A stretch of 64,000 bases of DNA from Paracoccus salsus (GTDB lineage Bacteria > Pseudomonadota > Alphaproteobacteria > Rhodobacterales > Rhodobacteraceae), in the NCBI RefSeq assembly GCF_021556615.1, contig NZ_JAKGGD010000002.1:186001-250000 (forward strand), in the 5' to 3' direction. Position numbers and translations under genes: made by a program. Below, piece after piece: positions 1 through 8,327 of this stretch. Below the pieces are notes generated by a model that saw only the letters and a program-made list of their open reading frames with translations, did no database searches and had not been told where the DNA came from. Positions within the stretch are counted from its first letter, which is position 1. Every line of letters begins with the position of its first letter.

Positions 1-620
1 TGTTGGTCCCACGGAGGCCGAGACCGTTTGGATGGGCTTGCTGCGCGGCCGGAAGGCCCGCGGCCTTGATGGCGTGAACCCTGGTGATCAGCGACGCCGA
101 TACCTTCCTGAAAGGCGCAAGCGCGCGCGTCTTCGAGGCGGCATGGCAGCGCTGCCGCGTTGACTGGATGCGCAACGCCCTGGCCCATGTCTCGCGCGGC
201 CAGCACACGGTCGTGGCCGCCGCGATCCGGCAGGTATTTGACCAGCCCGACCGTCAATATGCCGGGGAAACCTGGCGGCGCGTGGCTGATCAGCTCCGCC
301 CGCGTTGGCCCAAGCTCACCGACCTGATGGATGCCGGCGAACTTGATGTGCTGGCCTATATGGCGTTCCCGCGCCAGCATCGAACCAAGTTGCATAGCAC
401 GAACCCGATAGAACGTCTGAAAAAGGAGGTGAAGCGTCGTGCCGAGGTCGTGGGCATCTGCCCCGTCCGGGCCTCGATCATGCGTCTGATCGGCGCCGTG
501 CTGTTCGCGCGGAACGACGAATGGCAGACCTCAAACCGCTACGTGGTGGTCGCGGCCTTCGCGCAGATCGGCGAGGAGAACATCGACCCCATTCTCAGCA
601 GAACAACGAAAGCCGCCTGA
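1..620 (+). pseudogene. IS256-family transposase, frameshifted and cut by the window edge
   Basis: The 3' two-thirds (84-620) encodes about 178 residues of an IS256/mutator DDE transposase. It includes the second catalytic Asp region (VISDAD) and the catalytic Glu region (STNPIERLKKE). The upstream part continues in a different frame: 5-79 reads GPTEAETVWMGLLRGRKARG and then GVN, which is the expected preceding segment. The two halves join if one C is removed from the CCC run at 79-81, giving GVN-LVISD as in intact relatives. The element therefore carries a one-base insertion and probably makes no active transposase, unless programmed frameshifting or a sequencing error is involved. The N-terminus lies outside the window. 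Confidence 0.85.
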
Positions 621-640
621 TGATGACCTCAGGCCATCTG

Positions 641-670
641 GGAAATTGCACCACCTTGACGGACGGTCCC
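641..670. repeat. candidate IS256 right terminal inverted repeat
   Basis: These last 30 bases of the element read, on the minus strand, GGGACCGTCCGTCAAGG followed by TGGTGCAATTTCCC. Many IS256-family ends begin with a GGGAC-type tip, which is the basis for placing the boundary here. The matching left repeat is outside the window, so the assignment is positional and from family memory. Confidence 0.45.
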
Positions 671-961
671 TCAGAAGGGTGTCAGCATTGTGTAGGGCAA
701 CTTGATGCATATCCAGGTGCTCTCGTGCTCTGCGGGCTCGTCGATATGCACCCATGTGCATTTACCGGCGATGCATCCGGCCATGCGGAAGGCACTCCGG
801 GTCTTGTCGTCCGTCGTTTCGGCATCTTCGACCCTGAGCGCATTCACCTTCCGGCCGCTCGCCTCGATGGCCCGGGCGATGTAGTCGGACGGGCGATCAA
901 TAAATGCCTTCACATCGTCACCAAACAACACAAAATCAATCTCGCCCTGCGAGATCACCAT
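671..961 (-). CDS. small unknown protein next to the IS end (about 96 aa)
   Basis: I do not recognise this protein. The reading frame ends in TGA at 671-673, directly beside the inferred IS end. It stays open upstream to beyond 1050, but no good start exists there, so the first ATG (961) is used. There is no clear Shine-Dalgarno sequence, and TTG at 1024 is an alternative. The product is mixed alpha/beta in character, with no signal peptide or membrane segment and two Cys close together (GCIAGKC). Codons such as TTT, ATT, GGT and TTG are much more frequent than in neighbouring genes, which suggests acquired DNA or a decaying gene. The reading frame looks coding throughout, including the part before 961, so the true N-terminus may have been lost. 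The IS could have truncated the C-terminus. Confidence 0.4.
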   Translation of the reverse strand: MVISQGEIDFVLFGDDVKAFIDRPSDYIARAIEASGRKVNALRVEDAETTDDKTRSAFRMAGCIAGKCTWVHIDEPAEHESTWICIKLPYTMLTPF

Positions 962-1050
962 TTCGCGTTTCGGATCTCCGGTGAAATGAACTTCGGCGTG
1001 ATCGGATTTCGGCGTTTCGCGCAAGCTGAAATACGAAGTCGCACGAGCCT

Positions 1051-2685
1051 TCAGGCTGCCATCGCCCAGCTGTCGATCTGCGCGCGGTTCCAGTATTTCG
1101 CGAAGGCGGGATGGGTCACCTCTCCCTCCAACAACGCGCCGGGGCTGGCCCAGTCGTAGAGGCTGGCCGCCGACCGGACCTCTCGCGGCCCGGTGCGAAT
1201 CATCAGATGGTCGGGCGTGAATTCGTCCGGATGGCACAATCCCGAACTTTCGCAGGCCTCCTTCAACGCATGCATCGTCGCGGCATGGAACCGCGCCGCC
1301 CGCTCGGCCTTGTCGGGCACGACCAGCGCGCGATAGCGATCGGGATCCTGGGTGGTGATGCCGGTCGGGCATTTGCCGGTATGGCAGGCTTGCGCCTGGA
1401 TGCAGCCGATCGCGAACATGAACCCGCGCGCCATGTTCACGCCGTCCGCGCCCAAGGCTGAAATCCGGCAGATATCGAACGCCGTGATGATCTTGGCCGA
1501 CGCGATCAGCTTGATCCGATCCCGTATTCCCAGCCCGACCAGGGTATTGTGGACCAGCATCAGCCCTTCGCGCAGCGGAGCACCCTTGTGGTCGGCGAAC
1601 TCGACCGGCGCCGCCCCCGTGCCTCCCTCGCCGCCGTCCACGACGATGAAATCGGGCGCGATTCCAATGCTCTGAAAGGCCTTGGCCATCGCGAACCATT
1701 CCCAGGGATGGCCCACGCACATCTTGATGCCGACCGGCTTGCCGCCTGACAGGTCGCGCAGCTGGGCGATGAATTCGCACAACCCGCGCGGCGTCGAGAA
1801 GGCCGAATGCGACGCCGGGCTGACACAGGCGACGCCGACCGGTACGCCGCGCGCCTCGGCGATCGCCTCGGTCACCTTCGGTCCCGGCAGGATCCCCCCG
1901 TGGCCTGGCTTGGCGCCCTGGCTCAGCTTGATCTCGATCATCTTCACCGCCGGGTCGGCAGCCGCGAGGCTGAAACCGTCCGGATCGAAATTGCCGCTCG
2001 CGTCGCGGCAGCCGAAATAGCCCGAACCGATCTGCCAGACCAGATCGCCCCCCATCCGGTGAAAGCGCGAGATCGATCCCTCTCCGGTCGTATGGGCAAA
2101 TCCGCCGGCCTTCGCGGCCCGGTTCAGCGCTTCGATCGCGTTGGGCGACAGGGCGCCATAGGACATTCCCGAAATGTTCACGACCGAGCTGTCGTAGGGT
2201 TGCCTGCAATCCGGACCGCCGATCCGGATTCGGAAATCCTGGTGATCCAGATGCGTGGTGGCCATCGAGTGATTCAGCCACTCATACCCGCTGCTGTAGA
2301 CATCGCGCAGCGTTCCGAACGGCCGGACCCCCTCGACCCCTTTCGCGCGGCGATAGACGACCGCCCTCTGCTCTCGCGAAAAGGGCGTCTCGGCATGGTC
2401 GTCCTCGACGAAATACTGCCGGATCTCGGGGCGAAAATGTTCCAGCAGGTATCGCATTCGCGAGGATAGCGGATAATTCCGCATCAGCGCGTGCTGAGTT
2501 TGCAGCAGATCGTAGATTCCGGTCAGCGTGCCGGCCAGCCCCAGCACGGCCAGAAGCCATCCAAGCCCCGGCGCGGCCGAGGTCAGCAGCAGCCCCAGCG
2601 GGATCAGCCCGACCGCTATGGCGAACGGGATATAGCGTTCATAGTACCGAACGCGCTCGGATACGCGGGTAAAGCGAAGGCGCAT
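1051..2685 (-). CDS. FMN-binding glutamate synthase family protein (GltB-like, membrane-anchored)
   Basis: The product is 544 aa. Two hydrophobic segments at about residues 18-36 and 41-58 are followed by a glutamate-synthase FMN/Fe-S barrel. A C-x5-C-x4-C motif at about C428, C434 and C439 matches the 3Fe-4S cluster ligands of the GltS large subunit. There is no glutaminase domain, so it is not a complete glutamate synthase. Relatives are annotated as FMN-binding glutamate synthase family proteins of unknown substrate. The start was chosen at 2685 because AGGGAG lies 6 bases upstream; in-frame ATGs at 2688 and 2712 are less well placed. It follows the FAD oxidase gene on the same strand after an AT-richer gap of about 80 bases that could hold a promoter. 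Confidence 0.85.
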   Translation of the reverse strand: MRLRFTRVSERVRYYERYIPFAIAVGLIPLGLLLTSAAPGLGWLLAVLGLAGTLTGIYDLLQTQHALMRNYPLSSRMRYLLEHFRPEIRQYFVEDDHAETPFSREQRAVVYRRAKGVEGVRPFGTLRDVYSSGYEWLNHSMATTHLDHQDFRIRIGGPDCRQPYDSSVVNISGMSYGALSPNAIEALNRAAKAGGFAHTTGEGSISRFHRMGGDLVWQIGSGYFGCRDASGNFDPDGFSLAAADPAVKMIEIKLSQGAKPGHGGILPGPKVTEAIAEARGVPVGVACVSPASHSAFSTPRGLCEFIAQLRDLSGGKPVGIKMCVGHPWEWFAMAKAFQSIGIAPDFIVVDGGEGGTGAAPVEFADHKGAPLREGLMLVHNTLVGLGIRDRIKLIASAKIITAFDICRISALGADGVNMARGFMFAIGCIQAQACHTGKCPTGITTQDPDRYRALVVPDKAERAARFHAATMHALKEACESSGLCHPDEFTPDHLMIRTGPREVRSAASLYDWASPGALLEGEVTHPAFAKYWNRAQIDSWAMAA

Positions 2686-2764
2686 CATCTTCTCCCTGTC
2701 TCGGACGACCATGCCCGAATATGATGGAAAACTTAAGAAATGATATTCGCAGCAATGGCTCTTC

Positions 2765-4162
2765 TCACAAGACCGCCCCGGGGTTCATGATTCCCGCCGG
2801 GTCCAATGCGGCCTTGATCGCGCGCATCGCCGCCAGACGGACCGGGTCTGCCCAGGTCGCCAGATCGCGTGTCTTCAGCCGCCCGATCCCGTGTTCGGCC
2901 GAGAAAGAGCCTCCCCTTGCCACGACCATCTCATGGATCATGCGGGACAGGGCTGGGCGAAGATGCTCGTACTCCCCGCGCTCTCGCCCCGCGGCAGGGA
3001 ACAGGTTGAAATGCAGATTGCCGTCGCCCAGATGGCCGAAACAGTTGATCCGGATGTCACTCTGGTCGGCCAGCAGAGCGCCGGCGTCGTCGATGAACCC
3101 CGCCACCTCGGACAACGGCAGGCTGATATCGTGGCTGGCAATGGCGCCCACCGCGCGGTTGGCCAACGGGATATGCTCGCGCAGCGCCCAGAAATCGGCC
3201 GCTTGCCGGCCCGATTGCGCGATTACCCCGTCCTTGACCAGCCTTGCCTCGGTACCCGCGACGAACAGGGCCTCAAGCGCTGTCTCTGCGGCCAGGCCCG
3301 CAGGCAGCCCGACCTCGATCAGGACAAGCCAGTCCGGCGCGGGCTGGAACGGCTGGCGCATCAGCGGGAAATGCTCGGCCAGAAACCGCAATCCCTGACC
3401 CGCGATCAACTCGAACGCCGTCACGCCGCCCGCCATGTGCGCCTGCGCCAGGGACAGAAGCCGCAGCGCCGATCGAGGGTCCTCGACCACCAGCAAGGCC
3501 ACCCCGGTCTCGGCTGGAATCGGCGCCAGCACCAGCGAGGCGGCGGTGATGACCCCCAGCGTGCCCTCGGCGCCGATCAGCAGGTCGCGCAGGTCATAGC
3601 CGGTGTTGTCCTTTCGCAGCCGCTTCAGGTCGCGCATGATCTGACCCGAGGGCAACACCGCCTCGATTCCAAGGCACAGTGCCCGGGCGTTGCCGTGGCG
3701 CAGGACGTTGACCCCTCCGGCGTTGGTCGAAAGGACGCCGCCGATCTGCGCGGACCCCTGGGACGCCAGCGACAGCGGAAACTGTCGTCCGACCGAGGCC
3801 GCCGCATCGCGCGCATTCTGCAACGTCACGCCGGCCTCGGCCACCATCACGCCCTCATCGGCGAAAACCTCGCGAATTGCCGCCATTCGCTCCAGTGACA
3901 GGATCAGCGGCGCCGGTCCGTCCGGCATGACCTGGCCTCCGACAAGTCCGGTACCGCCGCCACGCGGCACGATGGCCACCCGTTCCCGGGCACAGGCGCG
4001 AACCACCGCCGCGGCTTCCTCGACGTCGCGCGGCGCGGCGACCAGCCCGGCCCGCCCCGCGAAGCGACCCCGCGGCTCCTCCAGATAGGCCGGCGCCACG
4101 TCGCGCAGAACACCAGCGGGCAACCGCGCCGCAAGCCGTTCATCCGCAGGGTTCAGTCCCAT
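2765..4162 (-). CDS. FAD-linked oxidase (GlcD / D-lactate or D-2-hydroxyacid dehydrogenase type)
   Basis: The product is 465 aa, the usual length for FAD_binding_4 plus FAD-oxidase_C proteins. The N-terminal FAD domain shows RGGGTGLVGG at about 67-76 and STNAGG followed by RHGNAR, which bind the pyrophosphate and flavin. The C-terminal half shows CFGHLGDGNLHFN and EHGIGRLK, typical of D-2-hydroxyacid dehydrogenases and of GlcD. It probably oxidises a D-2-hydroxyacid (lactate, glycolate or 2-hydroxyglutarate) and passes electrons to the respiratory chain, but the substrate cannot be read from the sequence. No glcE or glcF partners are nearby. A GAGGGTG Shine-Dalgarno lies just upstream of the ATG. 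Confidence 0.88.
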   Translation of the reverse strand: MGLNPADERLAARLPAGVLRDVAPAYLEEPRGRFAGRAGLVAAPRDVEEAAAVVRACARERVAIVPRGGGTGLVGGQVMPDGPAPLILSLERMAAIREVFADEGVMVAEAGVTLQNARDAAASVGRQFPLSLASQGSAQIGGVLSTNAGGVNVLRHGNARALCLGIEAVLPSGQIMRDLKRLRKDNTGYDLRDLLIGAEGTLGVITAASLVLAPIPAETGVALLVVEDPRSALRLLSLAQAHMAGGVTAFELIAGQGLRFLAEHFPLMRQPFQPAPDWLVLIEVGLPAGLAAETALEALFVAGTEARLVKDGVIAQSGRQAADFWALREHIPLANRAVGAIASHDISLPLSEVAGFIDDAGALLADQSDIRINCFGHLGDGNLHFNLFPAAGRERGEYEHLRPALSRMIHEMVVARGGSFSAEHGIGRLKTRDLATWADPVRLAAMRAIKAALDPAGIMNPGAVL

Positions 4163-4199
4163 GTCGTCACCCTCTTTCCTCGCACCGTACAGGGGGGGT

Positions 4200-4219
4200 C
4201 CGGGGGGCCGGCCCCCCGG
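4200..4219. terminator. perfect 20-bp GC palindrome between two genes
   Basis: CCGGGGGGCC followed by its exact reverse complement lies in the 78-base gap between the GNAT gene and the FAD oxidase gene, both on the minus strand. It would form a very stable stem but has no T-tract. It may act as a transcript-end or mRNA-stabilising hairpin after the GNAT gene. Confidence 0.4.
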
Positions 4220-4240
4220 CCATCGCGGGACGCAATATCC

Positions 4241-4822
4241 CTAGCGCGCCTCGCTGCGTCCGCGCCGGTCACCGCGCAGATTGGCGTAAAGGACATGATT
4301 GCGCCACCTGCCATTGATCTGCAGATAGCTTTGCGCGACGCCCTCGTACTTGAAGCCCGAACGCTCAAGCACCCCGCGCGAGGCGGCGTTCTCGGGCAGG
4401 CAGGCCGCTTCGACGCGCGACAGGTCCAGCGTCGTGAAGGCATGATGGACCAACGCCCCTATGGCCTCGCGCATATATCCCTGGCGGATGAAAGGCTTCC
4501 CGATCCAATAGCCCAGCGTTCCCGACTGCGCCGGCCCGCGACGAATATTGTCCAGGGTGATGGCGCCCAGCAGAACGCCATCGCGGCGCAGCAGGAACAG
4601 CGGCAGCGCCGTCCCGCCCCGGCTCGCGCGCGCGGCCCAGTAGACGCGGTTGGTAAAGCTCTTGCGTGACAGGTGATCGGGGGACCAGACCGGCTCCCAG
4701 GGGGTCAGGAAATCGCGGCTCTCGACCCTCAGCGCCGTCCAGGCGTTGAAGTCGGAATGGGCGGGCAGCCGCAGGACGATCCGCTCGGTTTCCAGCCGGA
4801 CGGGGCGTCTTCTTGGAAACAT
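4241..4822 (-). CDS. GNAT acetyltransferase, RimJ/RimL type
   Basis: The 193-residue product has the Acetyltransf_3 layout: an N-terminal strand LETERIVLRLPAHSD, a central GAITLDNI strand, the acetyl-CoA loop in the region GYWIGKPFIRQGYMREAI, and the C-terminal NAASRGVLERSGFKYEG segment. RimJ/RimL proteins acetylate ribosomal-protein N-termini, but many relatives act on other amines, so the substrate is unknown. Its ATG overlaps the TGA of the M16 peptidase gene (TGATG), so it is the last, translationally coupled gene of the SURF1-thrC-M16 series. This order is common in Rhodobacteraceae as I remember it. Confidence 0.85.
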   Translation of the reverse strand: MFPRRRPVRLETERIVLRLPAHSDFNAWTALRVESRDFLTPWEPVWSPDHLSRKSFTNRVYWAARASRGGTALPLFLLRRDGVLLGAITLDNIRRGPAQSGTLGYWIGKPFIRQGYMREAIGALVHHAFTTLDLSRVEAACLPENAASRGVLERSGFKYEGVAQSYLQINGRWRNHVLYANLRGDRRGRSEAR

Positions 4823-6096
4823 CAGGCGGCAAGCCTTTCGGCAAGCTCTTCGCGCGAGGGCGCCGACTTCACCGGACCATACAGCGCCAGTGCCGGACGC
4901 GCCTGACCGATCAGCCGCTCGGCATGGGCCCGCACATCCGCCAGGCTGACAGCCGCGATGCGCTCGGCCACTTCGGTCGGGTCAAGCACCCTGCCCCAGA
5001 TCGCCAGGACGCGGGCGATCCGTTCGGCCTGCGCCGAGGGGCTTTCCAGACCCATCAGCAGGCCGGCGCGCAGCTGTGCCTTGGCCCTCGCGACCTCGGC
5101 CTCGGTCATGTCGCCTGCCGCACGCTTGACCTCGTCTATCGTCAGCCTGGCCAGATCGGACACATCCTCGCCGCCGGTACCGGCATAGATGGTCATCATC
5201 CCGGTGTCGTCGTGAAAGCCGGACTGCGCGAAGATCGTGTAGCAAAGCCCGCGTTCCTCGCGGATCTTCTGGAACAGCCGCGACGACATGCCGCCGCCAA
5301 GCGCCGCGGAAAAGATCTGCGCCGCATAGAAATCCGGCGCCAGATAGCCCGGTCCTTCAAGCGCTAGCGCGAAATGCGCCTGCTCCAGCTTCTTCACCCG
5401 ACGCAGTTCGCGGCCCTGCCAGACGGCGCCTTCGCGCGGCTTCTGCAGGATCGGAGACAGGGATCCGAACGCGGCCTCGGCCAGCCGCACGATCCGGTCG
5501 TGATCGACGGCTCCCGAGGCGGCAACGATCATCTGCCCCGGACCGTAATTCTCGGCAACGAAATCTGACAGATCGGCGCGGCCGAAACCGCTGACCCGTT
5601 CGACCGGCCCAAGGATCGGCCGGCCGATGGCCTGGTCAGGATAGGCGGCCTCTTGCAGCCAGTCGAAGATGATGTCGTCGGGCGTGTCCATCGCCTGCCC
5701 GATCTCTTGCAGGATCACGCCACGCTCGACCTCGATCTCGCGTTCGTCGAAGACCGGATTGAGGACGATGTCCGAAATCACGTCGAAGGCCAGATCGACA
5801 TCATCCTCGAGCACGCGGACATAATAGGCCGTCGCGTCGCGCGAGGTATAGGCGTTGATGAAGCCGCCGACATCCTCGATCGCCTCGGCGATCTGCAGGG
5901 CACTGCGCGTGGCGGTGCCCTTGAAGGCCATGTGTTCCAGGAAATGCGCGATGCCGTTCTGTTCGACCCGCTCGTTCCGCCCGCCGGCATTCACCCATAC
6001 CCCAAGGGCCGCCGAATGAAGGCCCGGCATGGTGCGCGTCGCGACGCGCAATCCGTTGGGCAGCGTCGTCAGGCGCAGATGCGGGTCGATCGTCAA
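4822..6096 (-). CDS. M16-family zinc peptidase (mitochondrial-processing-peptidase-like)
   Basis: The 424-aa product is a typical bacterial M16B peptidase. The inverted zinc motif HFLEH sits at residues 51-55, with the downstream acidic zinc ligand region EREIEVERGVILQE, followed by the inactive C-terminal homologous half (GGGMSSRLFQKIREERGL). It should cleave short or unfolded peptides; the natural substrate is unknown. The start is TTG at 6096. GGAGAG is 4 bases upstream, the initiator overlaps the thrC stop (TTGA), and the length then fits the family. Any ATG further upstream would add residues that merely shadow thrC. The stop overlaps the GNAT start. Confidence 0.9.
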   Translation of the reverse strand: MTIDPHLRLTTLPNGLRVATRTMPGLHSAALGVWVNAGGRNERVEQNGIAHFLEHMAFKGTATRSALQIAEAIEDVGGFINAYTSRDATAYYVRVLEDDVDLAFDVISDIVLNPVFDEREIEVERGVILQEIGQAMDTPDDIIFDWLQEAAYPDQAIGRPILGPVERVSGFGRADLSDFVAENYGPGQMIVAASGAVDHDRIVRLAEAAFGSLSPILQKPREGAVWQGRELRRVKKLEQAHFALALEGPGYLAPDFYAAQIFSAALGGGMSSRLFQKIREERGLCYTIFAQSGFHDDTGMMTIYAGTGGEDVSDLARLTIDEVKRAAGDMTEAEVARAKAQLRAGLLMGLESPSAQAERIARVLAIWGRVLDPTEVAERIAAVSLADVRAHAERLIGQARPALALYGPVKSAPSREELAERLAA

Positions 6097-7472
6097 TGGG
6101 CTCTCCGTTCCAGGATCAGCGATTTCAGGGCCTCGATGTCGTTGTCCACCCGCGTCACACGCTCGGGCAGATCGAAAAGGCCAGCCATATGGGGCGGCAA
6201 TGCCGGCCGAATGCCAACGGCTTTCTCGACGGCGTCGGGAAATTTCGCCGGATGGGCTGTCGCCAGTGTCACCATGGGCACGCCCGGCTCGACATGTTGA
6301 CGCGCGACCGCGACACCCACCGCACTGTGCGGGCAAAGGATCTGGCCGGTTTCCTCTCGCACCGTGCGGATCATCGCCAGCGTCTCGTCCTCGCCGACCC
6401 GGCCGGAAAGATATTGCTCCTGAAGAGCGTGACGCGCGCCCTGGCTGATGGCAAAGCCGCCGCCCGTCCTCAGTTCGTCCATCAGTTGCGCGATCGCCGA
6501 CCCATCGCCCCCATAGGCCCAGTAAAGCGCGCGTTCGAAGTTCGAACTGACCTGGATGTCCATCGAGGGGCTGATCGTGGGATGGACCTCGCCCACGCGA
6601 TATTCGCCGCCTGTCAGCGCCCGGTGCAGGATGTCGTTCTGATTGGTGGCCACGATCAGGCGGCGGATCGGAACGCCCATCGCGCGAGCGACGCTGCCAG
6701 CGAAGATGTCTCCGAAATTGCCGGTCGGCACGCAGAAATCGGTGGGTCGCATGCCCAGACTGGCGGCCGCGGTGAAATAGTAGACGATCTGGGCGACGAC
6801 CCGCGCCCAGTTGATGCTGTTGACACCGGCCAGCCCGACCCCGTCGCGGAAATCATGGTCGTTGAACAGATCCTTCAGCCGCGCCTGGCAGTCGTCGAAA
6901 TGCCCGGTCACGGCCAGTGCGTGGACATTCGCGGCGTCGGGTGTGGTCATCTGCCGGCGCTGCACCTCGCTGACGCGGCCATGCGGGAACATGATGAACA
7001 CGTCGACATTGTCGATTCCCCTGAACGCCTCGATCGCGGCGCTGCCGGTATCGCCCGAGGTCGCGCCAACGATGGTGATCCGCTGGCCGCTGCGCTTGAG
7101 CGCGATCTGGAACAGCTGCGCGATCAGCTGCATCGCGAAATCCTTGAAGGCCAGTGTCGGGCCGTGAAACAGTTCCAGAAGGTGATGGCCGGGGGCCAGC
7201 TGGTTCAGCGGAGCCTTGGCGCTGTGTTCGATGCGGCCATAGGCACGCTCGATCGCGCCACGCAGATCGGCATCGCTGAAGCTGTCGCCGGTAAACGGGC
7301 GGATGACGCGAAAGGCCACCTCTTCATAGGGAAGACCGTCCAGATCCTCGATACCCGAAAAGGCCGGGACGGTTTCGGGCAGATACAGCCCGCCGTCGCG
7401 GGCCAGCCCGGAAAGCATGGCCTGTTCGAAATCGAGAACCGGGGCCTGCCCCCGCGTCGAGACGTAACGCAT
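6093..7472 (-). CDS. thrC: threonine synthase
   Basis: The 459-aa PLP enzyme converts O-phosphohomoserine to threonine, the last step of the pathway begun by aspartate kinase (lysC is also in this window, at 42.6 kb). The long-form N-terminus MRYVSTRGQAP is seen, then the PLP lysine K110 in TLAFKDFAMQ, SGDTGSAA for phosphate binding and PTGNFGD. AAGGAACGG precedes the ATG. The gene lies 10 bases after SURF1 and overlaps the M16 peptidase start by 4 bases, so the three genes are probably cotranscribed. This link between oxidase assembly genes and thrC is conserved order in Rhodobacteraceae rather than a functional pairing. Confidence 0.97.
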   Translation of the reverse strand: MRYVSTRGQAPVLDFEQAMLSGLARDGGLYLPETVPAFSGIEDLDGLPYEEVAFRVIRPFTGDSFSDADLRGAIERAYGRIEHSAKAPLNQLAPGHHLLELFHGPTLAFKDFAMQLIAQLFQIALKRSGQRITIVGATSGDTGSAAIEAFRGIDNVDVFIMFPHGRVSEVQRRQMTTPDAANVHALAVTGHFDDCQARLKDLFNDHDFRDGVGLAGVNSINWARVVAQIVYYFTAAASLGMRPTDFCVPTGNFGDIFAGSVARAMGVPIRRLIVATNQNDILHRALTGGEYRVGEVHPTISPSMDIQVSSNFERALYWAYGGDGSAIAQLMDELRTGGGFAISQGARHALQEQYLSGRVGEDETLAMIRTVREETGQILCPHSAVGVAVARQHVEPGVPMVTLATAHPAKFPDAVEKAVGIRPALPPHMAGLFDLPERVTRVDNDIEALKSLILERRAH

Positions 7473-7482
7473 CGCCGTTCCT

Positions 7483-8154
7483 TCAGTATTTCCGCTGCCT
7501 GATACGCCAGATCAGACCCAGTGTCATCCCTGCCCATGCCACGGCAATCATGAACCACTGCAAGGCATAGGACAGGTGGTTGTTGGGGATGCCCTCGATC
7601 GCCACCGGGATCGGCTCGACCCCTTGCGCGTCGCCCTCGACGACGCTTGCAACGACCAGGATCGGCTCGGTATCCAGCGCCTTGGCCATCGCGGGCACAT
7701 CGCGCGCAAACCAGATATTCTCGTCGAGATTGGGCGCAGGGGTCGAACCGCTTCTTTCCTCGGGCCAATGCAGGTTGCCACGCACTTTCAGCCGGACCGG
7801 CCCGCGATCCATGTGACGCGCCTGCTGCGGGATGAACCCGCGATCCAGCAGGATCGCCCGTCCGTCATCGGTCAGAAAGCGCGACACCACCTGATAGCCG
7901 CCGCCCTGTTCCTTGCTGCCCGACAGGACGTCTATCTCGTCGCCGGTGGTGGTGCCGCTGACCGTCACGGGCATGTATTTCATCCCCGGATCGATCCGTT
8001 CGGGCAGCGGCACCGCCGGGGCCTCGATCCGGGCCCGGATCTGGGCCAGCATGTCTTCCTTCCAGGCCATGCGCTGCAACTGCCACATGCCGAGGCTGAT
8101 CAGGATCGCGCAGCCGACAGCGCCGAGAACCGCGGGGAACAGGTATCGTTTCAT
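7483..8154 (-). CDS. SURF1 family cytochrome oxidase assembly protein
   Basis: The 223-aa inner-membrane protein has a transmembrane helix at each end (about residues 5-22 and near the C-terminus) and a large periplasmic loop. It shows the family marks LGMWQLQRMAWK and, in the loop, DRGFIPQ. SURF1 proteins help insert heme a into subunit I of aa3-type oxidase. The start was placed at the ATG at 8154, 8 bases after GAGGAG; the TTG one codon upstream is less likely. It sits downstream of ctaE with a stem-loop in between, so it may have its own promoter, though I see no good one. Confidence 0.93.
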   Translation of the reverse strand: MKRYLFPAVLGAVGCAILISLGMWQLQRMAWKEDMLAQIRARIEAPAVPLPERIDPGMKYMPVTVSGTTTGDEIDVLSGSKEQGGGYQVVSRFLTDDGRAILLDRGFIPQQARHMDRGPVRLKVRGNLHWPEERSGSTPAPNLDENIWFARDVPAMAKALDTEPILVVASVVEGDAQGVEPIPVAIEGIPNNHLSYALQWFMIAVAWAGMTLGLIWRIRQRKY

Positions 8155-8270
8155 CAATGATGCTCCTCAGCTTGCTCGACTGGCACAGATGCCCGATCGG
8201 CGCGACGGCGCCAGGCCGAACACCATCCAGACGGCCCCGCGCCGCGTCAGATGACGGCATGGCAGGCTCT

Positions 8271-8304
8271 GGAAAGAGAAACGCGCGAGGCCGGGCCCCG
8301 CGCG
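8271..8304 (-). terminator. intrinsic terminator after ctaE
   Basis: On the minus strand a 9-bp G+C stem (8282-8290 pairs with 8296-8304, one G-T wobble, 5-base loop) is followed by TTTCTCTTTCC. It lies 24 bases after the ctaE stop and would end the cta transcript before SURF1. Confidence 0.6.
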
Positions 8305-8327
8305 CAATCGGTGATCTGGTGGGGGGC

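Larger units (their letters stand above)
1..670 (+). mobile_element. IS256-family insertion sequence, right-hand part
   Basis: The window opens inside an insertion sequence; its left end lies before base 1. The assignment rests on the transposase remnant (1-620), which carries the IS256/mutator signature NPIERLKKEVKRR near its C-terminus. After the transposase stop there are 50 bases that end in ...GACGGACGGTCCC at 670. Read on the minus strand this begins GGGACCGTCCGTC, a plausible IS256-type terminal inverted repeat, so 670 is the inferred right boundary. The left copy of the repeat and the target duplication cannot be seen. Confidence 0.75.

Noticed and set aside
1051..2281. N-terminal part of the long minus-strand frame 671-2281
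   Set aside because: It lies in the wrong frame of the GltB-like gene; only the part after 1050 looks coding and is annotated separately.
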